Shown here: positions 17,801-27,120 of the stretch, piece by piece | Position numbering within the stretch: position 1 is the first letter of the stretch | Layout: every line of letters starts with the position of its first letter | Source of the DNA: UBA668 sp041918155 | GTDB lineage: Bacteria > Actinomycetota > Acidimicrobiia > Acidimicrobiales > Ilumatobacteraceae | NCBI GenBank assembly: GCA_041918155.1 | Contig: JAYRWH010000012.1 | Coordinates: 4,634 to 68,633 of the forward strand | Length of the DNA stretch: 64,000 nucleotides | Direction: 5' to 3' | Made by a program: the position numbers and the translations under genes | The notes under the pieces: generated by a model | What the model was told of the DNA's origin: nothing | What the model saw: the letters and a program-made list of their open reading frames with translations, nothing else | The model's database searches: none

Positions 17801-18476
17801 ATGACAGATCGGCCCGAGACGGCGGAAGTGACATGGATTCGCCACGGCGCCGAACTCACGCGCTTCGCCACCCTTCTGGTCGGCCCGCACGACGCCCCCG
17901 ACGTCGTCGCCGCCGCGTTCCAGCGGACGATGACCGCCGGAGCGATCGACAATGTCCGCGCCTACCTGTTCCGCGCCGTGGCCAACGCCGCCCACGACCA
18001 GCGCCGAAGCGATCGCCGACGGCAGGCCCGCGACCTGCACGCAGTGCTGCCCGCCGCGCTCAGGGCGCACGAGTCGCAGGCTGATGTCCGGCGAGCGATC
18101 GCCGCACTCAGTGTGCAACAGTGCACGGTCGTGTACTTCACGTACTGGGAAGACCTCGACGCGGCCCACATCGGCAGATCCTCGGGGTCACCCCCGACTC
18201 CGTGCGCCGCCACCTCGCCCGAGCGCGCACCCACCGGCGAAGGGCACTCCGATGCCGTGCTCGCCTCGTTCGAGATCGAGAAGGGTGTGTTCTACGCGAT
18301 CGGGTGGCACAAGGGCGCGCCTGGATTCCAGTATCCCGACGCCAGCTATGTGCCGACGACGCACGGAGTGTTCGTGCTGTTTCCCTCGGCCACCGGCGAG
18401 CCGCGGCCGGGGGAGCTCCCCCAGGGGCACGCTGTACGTGATTCCCACCGACAAGCACTCGCTCCTTGACTACTGA
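17801..18476 (+). pseudogene. Frameshifted ECF sigma-factor-like gene
   Basis: From an ATG at 17801, with a GGAAGG ribosome site upstream, the frame reads an ECF sigma-like region 2 (HGAELTRFATLLVG, later NVRAYLFRAVANAAHDQRR). Region 4 begins (ALSVQQCTVVYFTYWEDLDAAHI), then continues in another frame after about 18173 as QILGVTPDSVRRHLARARTH, the helix-turn-helix. The first frame resumes near 18235 (SDAVLASFEIEKGVFYAIGW), and a third frame after about 18410 reads LYVIPTDKHSLLDY to a stop at 18476. Three shifts, the last among G and C homopolymers, suggest a decayed gene or local sequence errors. The 80-residue C-terminal extension is not typical of an ECF factor. Confidence 0.65.
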
Positions 18477-18502
18477 CCGAGCAGGGTGCCCAGAGCCGCC
18501 GC

Positions 18503-18585
18503 GGGCGCGATTCTGAACGGATCTGATGGATTTCCGCGCCCGTGGGGGCTGAGGCGGTCACCCGCGACACAAGTCGCGCCCAACC
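18503..18585. repeat. REP-like intergenic element, copy 1
   Basis: The element has a left arm GGGCGCGATT (18503-18512) and two degenerate right arms, TTCCGCGCCC at offset 29 and AGTCGCGCCC at offset 69. The first right arm is followed by GTGGGGGCTGAGGCGGTC. The copy at 38154 has the same arms at the same offsets and the same core with one base changed. It lies between two convergent genes, so it may act as a bidirectional terminator or be a REP-type repeat. Confidence 0.75.
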
Positions 18586-18605
18586 GGGAGGCCGTGGGCA
18601 CTCGC

Positions 18606-19280
18606 TCAGGGCAGGGCGGCGGTGAGGGCGGCGGCCACGGCCACGGCGGCCGCATCCGGCACGCACGCGGCGAGGCCGGTCAACTCGGCCACCGACGGGC
18701 GGGGTGGAGCGACGAGCGCGGCAACCCACTCGGGTCGCCAGGCCAGGTGGCACATCGTCTGGAAACGGGCGTACGTGCGGGTGCGGCGCTGGCTGACGCC
18801 GACCAGCTTGGCGCCGTCCACCATCACCTCACCGGTGCCCACTCCGGCCCAACACACCGCCCGCGACCACTGTGACGGCACCAGGCCGCCGCGGTGGACC
18901 GATGCGTGCCGCACGCCGATCTCCGACAACGCGCCCAGCCACAGCTCACCGACCCACTCCATCGCCCGGCCGACGTCATCGCTCCACAGCGGATCACCGG
19001 CGGGCAGCACCAGGTCGAGCCACACGAATTCGCCGGGCACGAGCAGCACCGCTCCCCCGCCACTGCGTCGGCGCACGAGCTCCAGGCCCAAGCCCGCAGC
19101 CGCATCCGCGTCGACCGCATCGTCGGTCTGGGCCGACCCGAGCACCAAGGTGGCCCGCTCGACGGTGTGGAACGTCGCCGATCTCACCGGCTCGGGATCG
19201 GTGGCGTGAAAAGCACCCGCGTCACCGTGGGCGTGCGCGATGCGCCAGCTCAACTCGCCCAGGCCAGGTACGGCTTCCAT
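18606..19280 (-). CDS. Lipoate-protein ligase A-like (BPL/LplA/LipB domain) protein
   Basis: This 224-residue protein matches the single-domain lipoyl/biotinyl ligase fold. It shows a VLGSAQ segment, the RRRSGGGAVLL motif that in LplA binds the lipoyl-AMP phosphate, and the loop DGAKLVGVSQRRTRTYARFQ, in which K is the usual catalytic lysine. It may transfer lipoate or octanoate to carrier proteins, but the substrate cannot be told. The ATG at 19280 overlaps the HNH gene by 31 bases. A TTG at 19253 overlapping the HNH stop is an alternative start. Confidence 0.75.
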   Translation of the reverse strand: MEAVPGLGELSWRIAHAHGDAGAFHATDPEPVRSATFHTVERATLVLGSAQTDDAVDADAAAGLGLELVRRRSGGGAVLLVPGEFVWLDLVLPAGDPLWSDDVGRAMEWVGELWLGALSEIGVRHASVHRGGLVPSQWSRAVCWAGVGTGEVMVDGAKLVGVSQRRTRTYARFQTMCHLAWRPEWVAALVAPPRPSVAELTGLAACVPDAAAVAVAAALTAALP

Positions 19281-19747
19281 TGGTCGGGCACATGGGTGAC
19301 GGCGACCGTGATCCACGACTGCTCCTTGGGCGCCCGCGGGGGCCGGGCGAGCGTCATCCCCGCCTCGGCCGGGGTGCGGTCGCGCTTGCGCAGGTTGCAT
19401 GGCCGACACGCAGCCGCGACGTTCTCCCACGTGTGCTGGCCGCCACGTGACCGCGGCACGACGTGGTCGAGCGAGTCGGCGAACCCGCCGCAGTACTGAC
19501 AGCAGTAATCGTCGCGCGAGAACAGCGCCCGTCGTGACATTGAGGTGCGCCGCGCGTAGGGCACCCTCACCACGTAGCGCAGGCGGATGACCGACGGGCT
19601 GGGCAACACCAGGCGGGCAGAGTGCAGCTGGTGACCGTCGTCGGCGACGAGGTCGGCCTTGTCGGAGAGCACCAAGCACGCGGCCCGGCGGGCGGGCACG
19701 ACAGAGAGCGGCTCGTATGTTGCGTTCAACACCAAGGCACTTCTCAT
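19250..19747 (-). CDS. HNH endonuclease family protein
   Basis: This 165-residue protein carries a C-terminal HNH nuclease domain. A CQYCGG pair at about 84-88 and CRPCN at about 118-122 form a zinc ribbon around DHVVPRSRGGQHTWENVAAAC. The N-terminal 75 residues (SALVLNATYEPLSVVPARRA) match a widespread actinobacterial HNH subfamily of unknown physiological role. No phage or restriction genes are nearby, so a housekeeping or repair role is more likely than a mobile one. Confidence 0.85.
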   Translation of the reverse strand: MRSALVLNATYEPLSVVPARRAACLVLSDKADLVADDGHQLHSARLVLPSPSVIRLRYVVRVPYARRTSMSRRALFSRDDYCCQYCGGFADSLDHVVPRSRGGQHTWENVAAACRPCNLRKRDRTPAEAGMTLARPPRAPKEQSWITVAVTHVPDQWKPYLAWAS

Positions 19748-19828
19748 GGCGCGGAACCTACCGAACCCGCGCCGTGGCGGCCGCGGGGTTTTCGGCCGCG
19801 CCGCGCCGTATCAGGAACGGCTCGGCGG

Positions 19829-20077
19829 TCAGGCCGCCCGGTCGTGCTGCCGGCACCATGCGAGGTAGTTCAGCACATCTGCAGGTGCCGCGCGGTGATT
19901 CGCGTCGCCGTATTGGGTGACCATGCGGAACTTCAGATAGTCGCCGCTGGGCACCGGCAAGAACGGACGGCGCTTCCACCAGCCAGAGGGCGTGGTGCGC
20001 TTCCACTGGCGCAGCGCAGTGAACCACAGCGACGGCCGCCGGAGGACCGCCACTGCCGTGGCCGCGAGCAACCTCAC
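19829..20077 (-). CDS. Conserved small actinobacterial protein of unknown function
   Basis: The frame gives 82 residues from a GTG at 20077. The peptide starts RLLAATAVAVLRRPSLWFTA, then a PSGWWKRRPFLPVPSGDYLKFR segment in pieces, and ends VLNYLAWCRQHD. The pattern (short basic amphipathic start, RRPFLP, FRMVTQYG, YLAWCRQ) resembles small proteins seen in other actinobacteria, though I cannot name a function. It lies 67 bp downstream of an acyl-CoA dehydrogenase gene on the same strand. Confidence 0.65.
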   Translation of the reverse strand: MRLLAATAVAVLRRPSLWFTALRQWKRTTPSGWWKRRPFLPVPSGDYLKFRMVTQYGDANHRAAPADVLNYLAWCRQHDRAA

Positions 20078-20144
20078 GTGGACTCTTTGGGCAGGCGCTC
20101 GCACAACCCGCCCACCCTGGCTCCAGAACCCGCACTCGCTGCGC

Positions 20145-21359
20145 TCACTTCGGTTCCTTCGGCAGACCCAACACCATCTCGCCGATGATATTGCGCTGGA
20201 TTTGGCTCGAACCCGCGTAGATCGTGCCGGCCCGCGCGTTGAGGAACGTGCCGACCCAGCTCCAGGTGCTGTTCGGGGCACCGGCGTCGTCACATTGGAA
20301 AGCGCTCGACGGCTTGCGCCCACTCGGCGTCATGGCCGCAGCGCCGATGATGTCGACGCCGAGTTCGGTGACCATCTTGTGGTATTCGCTCCAGTACAGC
20401 TTGGAGATCGCGCCATCCGGGCCCGGGTGGTGGCCCTTGAGGAACTGGGTGAGCACCCGCATGCCGTTCCAGCGCATGATCTGCACCCGCGCGTAGCAGT
20501 CGGCCAGCCGCTGACGGATGACGGGGTTGTCGGCGACGCCGTACTCCTTGGCGAGCAGCAGCAAGCGGTCGATTTCGGCCTGGTAGCGGATCGGGCCGGT
20601 GGCCGCGGCCTCGCCACGCTCGTAACCGAGCAGGGTCATCGCCACTGCCCAGCCGTTGTTGACGCCACCGATGACGTCGCCCCTGGGTGTGGTGGCGTCG
20701 GTGTAGAAGACCTCGTTGAATTCGCTCTCGCCGGAGATCATCTTGATCGGGCGCACTTCGATGCCCGGCTGACGCATGTCGACGAGCAGGAACGAGATGC
20801 CCTTGTGGCGCGGCGCGTCGGGGTCGGTGCGGGCGAGGGTGAAGATGTGGTCGGCGAGGTGCCCGGCCGACGTCCAGATCTTCTGCCCGTTGAGGATCCA
20901 TTGGTCGCCGTCGAGCTGCGCCTTCAGGCCGAGGTTGGAGAGGTCGCTGCCCGCGTTGGGCTCGCTGTAGCCCTGGCACCAGACGTCGTCGCCGGAGAGG
21001 ATACGCGGGAGGTAGTGGCGCTTCTGCTCGTCGGTGCCCCACTGCAGGATCGTGTTGCCGAGCATCTGGATGCCGAACACGTCGTTGGGGCCGCCGGTGG
21101 GCACGCCCGCGCGGGCGAACTCCTCGCCGACGATCACCTGCTCGAGCGCGGACAGGCCCGCGCCACCGAACTCGAGCGGCCAGCCCGGCGCGAGGTAGCC
21201 GGCGGCGAAGAGAGTTTTGCGCCAATCTGTGACGAAATCGACGAGCTCCTGGCCCTCGAGGGACCCGATGCCGCCGAACTTGGCGGGAAGCTTCTCGGAC
21301 AGGAAGGCCTGCACCTTCTCGCGGTAGGCCTCTGCTTCAGGGGTGTAGTACGGACGCAC
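20145..21359 (-). CDS. Acyl-CoA dehydrogenase (FadE family)
   Basis: This 404-residue flavoenzyme introduces a 2,3-double bond into an acyl-CoA thioester. Visible features are QGYSEPNAGSDLSNL (FAD/substrate loop, about 129-143), WILNGQKIWTSAGHLAD (about 154-170) and the C-terminal IYAGSSQIQRNIIGEMVLGLP. The Glu of the usual YEGT motif is Ala here. The catalytic base is instead probably E247 in GYERGE, the alternative position used by isovaleryl-CoA-type and steroid-side-chain FadE enzymes. The substrate is unknown; steroid or branched acyl chains are possible. Confidence 0.9.
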   Translation of the reverse strand: MRPYYTPEAEAYREKVQAFLSEKLPAKFGGIGSLEGQELVDFVTDWRKTLFAAGYLAPGWPLEFGGAGLSALEQVIVGEEFARAGVPTGGPNDVFGIQMLGNTILQWGTDEQKRHYLPRILSGDDVWCQGYSEPNAGSDLSNLGLKAQLDGDQWILNGQKIWTSAGHLADHIFTLARTDPDAPRHKGISFLLVDMRQPGIEVRPIKMISGESEFNEVFYTDATTPRGDVIGGVNNGWAVAMTLLGYERGEAAATGPIRYQAEIDRLLLLAKEYGVADNPVIRQRLADCYARVQIMRWNGMRVLTQFLKGHHPGPDGAISKLYWSEYHKMVTELGVDIIGAAAMTPSGRKPSSAFQCDDAGAPNSTWSWVGTFLNARAGTIYAGSSQIQRNIIGEMVLGLPKEPK

Positions 21360-21422
21360 GACGCGATGTTACCGCGCAGTAGCAAGCCCGGCACGAGGCG
21401 AAGGGCCCGCCAGCGCGGCAAC

Positions 21423-22271
21423 TCACATCAGGGTGCGCGCAAGCGCCGCGGCGCCCACGAGCGGGCCGGACTCGCCGAGACCCGAGGGCAGCACCTGAAA
21501 GCCGGACGCGAACATCAGCCGTCCGCGCTGATCGAGTTCGTTCTGCAAGGACGCGAAGAACGGCTCGCCGAACCCGAGCGCCACCGGCCCTCCGACGATC
21601 GCGGTGCGTAGGTCGCAGATCGCGCCGAGCGACACCAGCGCGCGCCCGACATGGATGCCGGTGCGCTCGATGATGCTCTGCGGGGCGCGCTGGGGCGGCC
21701 GGCCGGTTTCCTCCTCGATCGCGCGGCCACCGGCGTACGCGTCCAGACACCCCTTGCCACCGCACACGCACGGCCGCCCGTTCGGCTCGACGACCATGTG
21801 CCCGAGGTTGCCGGCGTTGCCGAGGCGCCCTTCGAGCAGCTTGCCGCCACTGACGATGCCGCCACTGACCGTCGGGCCCATCACCACAGCGACGAAATCG
21901 GAGAGGCCCACCCCGGCGCCACACCACGACTCGGCCATCGCAATCGTCTTCGCGTTGTTGTCGACAGCGGTGGGCAGGCCGAGCAGGGTCTCGAACTCGG
22001 CGGCGAGGGCGAACCCGGCGAGCGAGGGGATGTGCAAGGGCGACACGCTGCGCTCGACAGGGTTCATCGGCCCGACGCAGCCGACGCCAACGGCCACCGG
22101 AGCCGATGGCGCGGCCGCGAGCACCCGCTTGGCGAGGCGGGCCAACGCGGACCAGACATCGCGCTGGGGAGTGGCGACCCGGTCACGCACGAGCACCTCC
22201 GCATGCTCTCCCACGATGGCCGCAGCCAGCTTCTCACTGCCTACATCGATCGCCAGAAAACACACTGTCAC
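21423..22271 (-). CDS. ROK-family sugar kinase or regulator-like protein
   Basis: This protein of about 282 residues begins with the phosphate-binding FLAIDVGSEKLAAAIVGE and holds the ROK zinc motif CVCGGKGCLDAY. The usual second glycine motif appears as GCVGPMNP, and substrate-site pieces GNLGHMVVEP are present. It lacks an N-terminal helix-turn-helix, so a kinase is likelier than a repressor. The first loop has GSEK rather than the common GGTK, so activity is uncertain. The GTG at 22271 (or 22265) is the best start; it is divergent from the MoxR operon. Confidence 0.8.
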   Translation of the reverse strand: MTVCFLAIDVGSEKLAAAIVGEHAEVLVRDRVATPQRDVWSALARLAKRVLAAAPSAPVAVGVGCVGPMNPVERSVSPLHIPSLAGFALAAEFETLLGLPTAVDNNAKTIAMAESWCGAGVGLSDFVAVVMGPTVSGGIVSGGKLLEGRLGNAGNLGHMVVEPNGRPCVCGGKGCLDAYAGGRAIEEETGRPPQRAPQSIIERTGIHVGRALVSLGAICDLRTAIVGGPVALGFGEPFFASLQNELDQRGRLMFASGFQVLPSGLGESGPLVGAAALARTLM

Positions 22272-22338
22272 GCCCCCGAAGGTAGCGGGAGAAGGGACCG
22301 CATGCCGCACCACCTCGCCGCCGTCTACCCTTTCGCCC

Positions 22339-23304
22339 GTGACGGTCGCCCCCACCCAACCTGTTTCCACGTTCGCCCAGCTGTTCGACGCGATCGCCGG
22401 CAACGTCTCCTCGGTCGTGCACGGCAAGCGCGATGCGATCAATCTCGCCGTGATGTGCTTGCTCGCCGAGGGCCACCTCCTCATCGAGGACGTGCCGGGC
22501 GTCGGCAAGACGAGCCTCGCCAAGGCGCTCGCGGCCTCGATCGACTGCACGTGGAAGCGCGTCCAGTTCACTCCCGACCTGCTGCCGACCGACCTCGTCG
22601 GTGTCAGCGTCTTCCAGAAGGCCACCGAGACCTTCGTGTTCCAGCCCGGGCCGCTGTTCGCCAACATCGTCCTCGCCGACGAGATCAACCGCGCCTCGCC
22701 CAAGACCCAGTCCGCACTGCTGGAGGCGATGGAGGAGCGCCAGGTCAGCGCGGACGGGGTCAGCCACCGGCTGCCGGCGCCCTTCATGGTGGCCGCGACC
22801 CAGAACCCCGTCGAGCAGGAAGGCACGTACCGCCTGCCCGAGAGCCAGCTCGACCGCTTCCTCATGCGCCTGTCGCTCGGCTATCCGGGCCGCCAGGCCG
22901 AGATCGCGATCCTTGACAGCAACGGCGCGGCCGATGCGCTGAACGCCCTGCGGCCCGTGGTCACCACGACCGAAGTGTTGCGGATGTGCGCGGCGGTGAA
23001 GACGGTGCACATCGCCGGCGTACTGAAGTCGTACCTCGTCGACCTGGCCGAGGCCAGCCGCAACCACCACGGGCTGCTGCTTGGCCTTTCGCCGCGCGCC
23101 ACCCTGCAACTCGCCCGGGCCACGCGCTCGTTCGCCGCCGCCCAAGGGCGCGAGTACGCGATCCCCGACGATGTGAAGGCCGTCGCCGTGCCGGTGCTGG
23201 CGCACCGCGTGATGCTGCGCCCCGATGCCGCGGCCCGCGGCCTCACCGCGGACATCGCCGTGCAGGAGCTCCTCGCCGCAGTTCCGGTGCCGGCAGGTCG
23301 CTGA
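22339..23304 (+). CDS. MoxR-family AAA+ ATPase
   Basis: This 321-residue AAA+ protein has Walker A GVGKTS at 54-59 and Walker B with the sensor region (IVLADEINRASPKTQSALLEAMEE). The later AATQNPVEQEGTYRLPESQLDRF is the MoxR signature. MoxR proteins act as chaperones that help assemble or metallate partners. The GTG at 22339 is the first plausible start after the divergent ROK gene. Its stop overlaps the DUF58 start (TGATG). With DUF58 and transglutaminase genes it forms the common MoxR/TgpA-type operon. Confidence 0.93.
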   Translation: MTVAPTQPVSTFAQLFDAIAGNVSSVVHGKRDAINLAVMCLLAEGHLLIEDVPGVGKTSLAKALAASIDCTWKRVQFTPDLLPTDLVGVSVFQKATETFVFQPGPLFANIVLADEINRASPKTQSALLEAMEERQVSADGVSHRLPAPFMVAATQNPVEQEGTYRLPESQLDRFLMRLSLGYPGRQAEIAILDSNGAADALNALRPVVTTTEVLRMCAAVKTVHIAGVLKSYLVDLAEASRNHHGLLLGLSPRATLQLARATRSFAAAQGREYAIPDDVKAVAVPVLAHRVMLRPDAAARGLTADIAVQELLAAVPVPAGR

Positions 23305-24443
23305 TGCCCTCCCGCCAGGGCTGGGGCGCTCTGGGTGCTGCCGCGGCCGCCCTCATCACCGGGCGCGTCTTCGGGCTGATCGAGCTGTACGTCATCGGCG
23401 CCGCGCTCGTGATCGCCGTCGCGCTCGCGGTCATGGTGGTCAACCGGCCCCTGCCGCACCTCGAGGTGCGCCGCGTGTTACGCCCGCCACTCGTGGCCGT
23501 CGGCGAGCCCGCCCGCGTCGACCTGCAGGTGACGAACCGGGCGACGTTCCACTCGCCGCGCCTCAAGCTGTGGGAACCGGTCGGCGAAAAAGGCGGAGCC
23601 CCGATGCAGCTCGCACCGCTCGGTTCCGGTGGCACCTGCACGGCGGCCTACAGAGTGCCTACTGCCCGCCGCGGCGTGTTGCAGACCGGGCCGCTGCGCG
23701 CCGAGCGCACGGACCCACTCGGCCTCGCCGTGCACAGCGGCTGGATGGCCGGCGCCGACGAGGTGATGGTCGTGCCCGAGCGGGTGCCGCTGGCCTTCCC
23801 TCAAGCAACGAGCGCCGGCCGACTCGGCGAGTACCTGCGGATGAAGGCCTACGCGCAGAACGGCAGCGAGTTCCACTCCCAGCGCGAGTACTCCCCCGGC
23901 GACGACCTGCGCCGCATCAACTGGAAGACCACTGCCCGCGCCGGCACGCTCATCGTGCGCGAGACCGCGCAGGAGGGCATCCGCCACTGCACCGTCGTGC
24001 TCGACACGATGGCCGACGGTTACGACGAGGACGCGTTCGAACGCGCCGTCACCGCTGCTGCCAGCGTGGTCGCCACCGCCGCCGCAGCCGGCATCCTGAC
24101 CCGTCTCGTCGCGCCGGGAATCGACCTGCGCGGCCCAGATGTCGCACCACAGTCGCTGCGTTGGTTGGCCACCGTGGAACGCAGCGGCCACACCGTCGAC
24201 CACACCGCCGGCGGCAAAGGCGGCGACGGCATCGGCCTGCTGGTCGTTGTATCCGGCCATGCGCACACGAGGGTTGCCGTCGCCACCGCCGGTGCCGCCG
24301 GGCCCGACGACGTGCTCATCACGATCAGCGCCACCCAGCCGCCGGCGGGCGGGCGCGGCTTCCACGTCGACGCCACCTCGCTCGCGGCGCTGGAAGCGGA
24401 CTGGAACGTGTTGGTGCGCGGCGGCCACGGAGCGTCCACATGA
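23304..24443 (+). CDS. DUF58 domain membrane protein
   Basis: This 379-residue protein starts with two closely spaced membrane spans (about residues 10-45). The DUF58 core follows, with the diagnostic SQREYSPGDDLRRINWKTTAR at about 193-213. Such proteins have a von Willebrand A-like domain and are almost always next to MoxR ATPases, their probable remodelling partner. The start overlaps moxR by one base and the end overlaps the transglutaminase gene by ATGA. The function in this operon is unknown. Confidence 0.9.
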   Translation: MPSRQGWGALGAAAAALITGRVFGLIELYVIGAALVIAVALAVMVVNRPLPHLEVRRVLRPPLVAVGEPARVDLQVTNRATFHSPRLKLWEPVGEKGGAPMQLAPLGSGGTCTAAYRVPTARRGVLQTGPLRAERTDPLGLAVHSGWMAGADEVMVVPERVPLAFPQATSAGRLGEYLRMKAYAQNGSEFHSQREYSPGDDLRRINWKTTARAGTLIVRETAQEGIRHCTVVLDTMADGYDEDAFERAVTAAASVVATAAAAGILTRLVAPGIDLRGPDVAPQSLRWLATVERSGHTVDHTAGGKGGDGIGLLVVVSGHAHTRVAVATAGAAGPDDVLITISATQPPAGGRGFHVDATSLAALEADWNVLVRGGHGAST

Positions 24444-26692
24444 ACACCGAGCGGCCCAGCACCACCGCTGTTGCGCGGCTCGCCGAGGCCCAACTGACGG
24501 CCACCGCGTGCGTGGCCCTGCTGACGACAGCCACCGCGATCAGCATGTGCCGCGTGTTCCCCGACTGGGGCTACCTGCGGCCGATGCTCGTGGTGGTCCT
24601 CGGCACCCATCTTGCTGCCGCGGCGCTGCGTTTCGCCCACGCCCCGCTGTTCGTAGCGCTGCCACTGGCGTTGTTCGCGATCGTCGAGCTGATGGGATTC
24701 GTCTTCTACCGCAGCTCGCTCGTCAATGGCCTGACCGGGTCGCACACGATCGATCTCATGCGCGACGACCTGCGCCTCGTGCTCGATCAGTTCCCCACAG
24801 CTATCTCCCCAGTGCCCAGTTCGGGCATTTGGGCTGCCGCCGCGACGGCAGCGCTCGCAGTCTGCGCGGCGATGTCCGACACGTTCGCGTTCCGTGCGAT
24901 GGGCCGGCTGGAGACAGTCGCCCCGAGTGGCGTCGTGTTCGTGTTCACCGCCGCCCTCGGCACCGAGCGTCACCGCGTCGCCGCGGCCGCACTCTGGGTC
25001 GGGTCCGCCCTGCTCGTGGTGGCCGTACTGCGTTTCCGATCCACCTCCGAGGAGACCGCGTGGATGGGCGCGCGCAAGCTCCGCATGATCGCCGCGCTCC
25101 CTCCGATCGTGCTCACCACCGGCGTCGCCGCGGTGATCGCTGGAGCGCTCGGCCCACGCCTGCCCGGCGCCGGTGCGGACGCGCTGTACGACACCCGCAA
25201 CCGGCACGGCAGCGTGACCGAGATCATCAGCCCACTCGTCGACATCGGCAGCCAGTTGCGCGACCAGGGCAGACGCGAGCTGTTCACCGTTGAGTCCAAC
25301 GACGGCGGCCACTACTGGCGACTCACCGGGTTGCCGGTGTTCAACGGGCGCACATGGGAACTCGGCGACGAAGACCTCGTCGCCATGGGCGACCGCGCCG
25401 GGGAGAATTCGGTTCCCGGCGTCACGGGCCGCGAGACGATCACGATCGCGGCGCTCGGCGGCAACCTCGTGCCGACGGGGTACCGCCCGGTGCGGGTGTC
25501 GCCCGACGACATCGTGTACGCGCCCATCTCGCAGAGCCTGGTGCTGCCCGACACCGAACTGCGCCGAGGCGACATCATCGCCATCGACGCCGAAATGATC
25601 CGCCCGAGCGTCGAACATCTGCGCAGCGCGGGCGTGGCCGGGGCCGACCCGCGGTATCTGGAGCTGCCCGACGGGTTGCCGTCGGTGGTCACCGAGACCG
25701 CGCAAGGCGTCGCCGGCGGGGCCACCACGGCCTACGACAAGGCGATCGCGCTGCAGTCGTGGTTCCGCTCCAACTTCGCCTACGACACTGAGGTGAACTA
25801 CGGCAACGATCAGAACGCGATCGCCGACTTCATCGCCGCGAGGAAGGGGTTCTGCCAGCAATTCGCGGGAACGTTCGCGGTGATGGCCCGAACGCTCGGC
25901 TTGCCCACCCGCGTCGCCGTGGGCTTCACCTCCGGCGAACTCCGCGACGACGGGCTGTACCACGTGTACGGTCGCCACGCGCACGCCTGGCCGGAGGTGT
26001 GGTTCGCTGAGCTCGGCTGGGTGGCCTTCGAACCGACGCCAGGGCGCGGCAACGGCGACACGACGGCGTACACCGGTGTTGAGGGCCAGCAGGTCGCCGG
26101 CGGCGACACCGACCCGACGGGCACCAACCCGGGTGGCAGCACCGCCACGACCGATGACGTGATCGGCACCGCTCCCGAGGTCGACAGCACCGCCGGTGGC
26201 GGGACGGGCCGCACGACCACGACCATCGCCGCCGGAGCTTCCCGAGGCGGGGGCGGCGGCTCCTCGTTGCCGTGGGTGTTCATCGGGGTGTTGTGTTTGC
26301 TCATCGTCTGGGTGGTGGCAGCGCCGCGGGTGGTGCGCGCGATCGCCCACCGTCACGACGAGACGGCGGCCGATCGCGTCGTCACGGCGTGGCGGCGCAC
26401 GCTCGGCGTGCTCGCGCTCGCGGGCGCTCCGGCGATCCGCGGGGCAACCCCACTCGAGTACGCGCACATCGCCCAAGAGGCGACGGGTATCGACCACCGC
26501 GCGCTGCGCGAGATCGCCCGCCACGTCACAACCGCGGTCTACTCACCCGCCGTGCTCGACGACGCCACCGCCGAGCGCTGCGACTTGCTCGCCCACGAGA
26601 TCGACGTGCAGTGCCGCGACCGGATCCCCGCGGCCACCCGCGCCCAGGCGCTGTTCGACCTGCGCCTCATGCGCCGACGCTACGCCGGCTGA
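24440..26692 (+). CDS. Transglutaminase-like (TgpA) membrane protein with DUF4129-like C-terminus
   Basis: This 750-residue protein has about five to six N-terminal membrane spans (DUF3488/TgpA type) and a large extracytoplasmic domain. The transglutaminase-like core has the catalytic Cys in RKGFCQQFAGTFAVMARTLG, His in RHAHAWPEVWF, and Asp replaced by Glu in VAFEPTPG. A Gly/Thr-rich linker and one more span (PWVFIGVLCLLIVWVVAAP) precede a cytoplasmic DUF4129-like tail (LEYAHIAQEATG). It is the third gene of the MoxR operon; an envelope peptide-crosslinking or hydrolytic role is inferred. Confidence 0.9.
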   Translation: MNTERPSTTAVARLAEAQLTATACVALLTTATAISMCRVFPDWGYLRPMLVVVLGTHLAAAALRFAHAPLFVALPLALFAIVELMGFVFYRSSLVNGLTGSHTIDLMRDDLRLVLDQFPTAISPVPSSGIWAAAATAALAVCAAMSDTFAFRAMGRLETVAPSGVVFVFTAALGTERHRVAAAALWVGSALLVVAVLRFRSTSEETAWMGARKLRMIAALPPIVLTTGVAAVIAGALGPRLPGAGADALYDTRNRHGSVTEIISPLVDIGSQLRDQGRRELFTVESNDGGHYWRLTGLPVFNGRTWELGDEDLVAMGDRAGENSVPGVTGRETITIAALGGNLVPTGYRPVRVSPDDIVYAPISQSLVLPDTELRRGDIIAIDAEMIRPSVEHLRSAGVAGADPRYLELPDGLPSVVTETAQGVAGGATTAYDKAIALQSWFRSNFAYDTEVNYGNDQNAIADFIAARKGFCQQFAGTFAVMARTLGLPTRVAVGFTSGELRDDGLYHVYGRHAHAWPEVWFAELGWVAFEPTPGRGNGDTTAYTGVEGQQVAGGDTDPTGTNPGGSTATTDDVIGTAPEVDSTAGGGTGRTTTTIAAGASRGGGGGSSLPWVFIGVLCLLIVWVVAAPRVVRAIAHRHDETAADRVVTAWRRTLGVLALAGAPAIRGATPLEYAHIAQEATGIDHRALREIARHVTTAVYSPAVLDDATAERCDLLAHEIDVQCRDRIPAATRAQALFDLRLMRRRYAG

Positions 26693-26707
26693 CCAGTCGG
26701 CGCGACG

Positions 26708-27049
26708 TCAGTGCGAGTCGGGGTTGCCCGGTCGCTGCGGGGCGCCGAAGCGGCCACGCACGGACTCGGAGAGGTGGTTGAGCCCCTCTTCGCCGAGCAG
26801 CCGCGCCTGGCGCTCGAGCAACATGCCCGACACGACCGCCCCGACGAACGCGCCGAACGACAGGAACGGGCTGACCGACAAGAACGCCACGGTGAGCCCG
26901 ACGGCAACGACCGTCAGCATGCCCCACAGGAGCAGACGACGGCGGCTACCACCCGAAGGACGGTGCAGGGTACGGCCAAAACCAGGGTCGCGCTGGAGGT
27001 GCTCTTCGATCTGGCGAAGGATCCGTTGTTCGTCTTCCGACAGCGGCAT
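26708..27049 (-). CDS. DUF3040 membrane protein
   Basis: This 113-residue protein begins MPLSEDEQRILRQIEEHLQR, the diagnostic DUF3040 start in actinobacteria. Two adjacent membrane spans follow (about 51-90). The C-terminus is basic and hydrophilic. The function of the family is unknown; it is usually near division or DNA-repair genes. It lies between the convergent transglutaminase gene and dinB. Confidence 0.85.
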   Translation of the reverse strand: MPLSEDEQRILRQIEEHLQRDPGFGRTLHRPSGGSRRRLLLWGMLTVVAVGLTVAFLSVSPFLSFGAFVGAVVSGMLLERQARLLGEEGLNHLSESVRGRFGAPQRPGNPDSH

Positions 27050-27120
27050 GAGCAGGCTCCAGGACAAGGCTAGGTCTGCATCTTCGCACGATTCGGCCGT
27101 AGGTACAACGCGCCCGGCGC

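Noticed and set aside
19250..19747. HNH gene as a homing endonuclease or mobile element
   Set aside because: No intron, intein or repeat flanks it, and its N-terminal region matches a stable actinobacterial subfamily.
20145..21359. Inactive acyl-CoA dehydrogenase because the YEGT Glu is Ala
   Set aside because: E247 in GYERGE occupies the alternative catalytic position used by isovaleryl-CoA-type and several actinobacterial FadE enzymes, so activity is likely.
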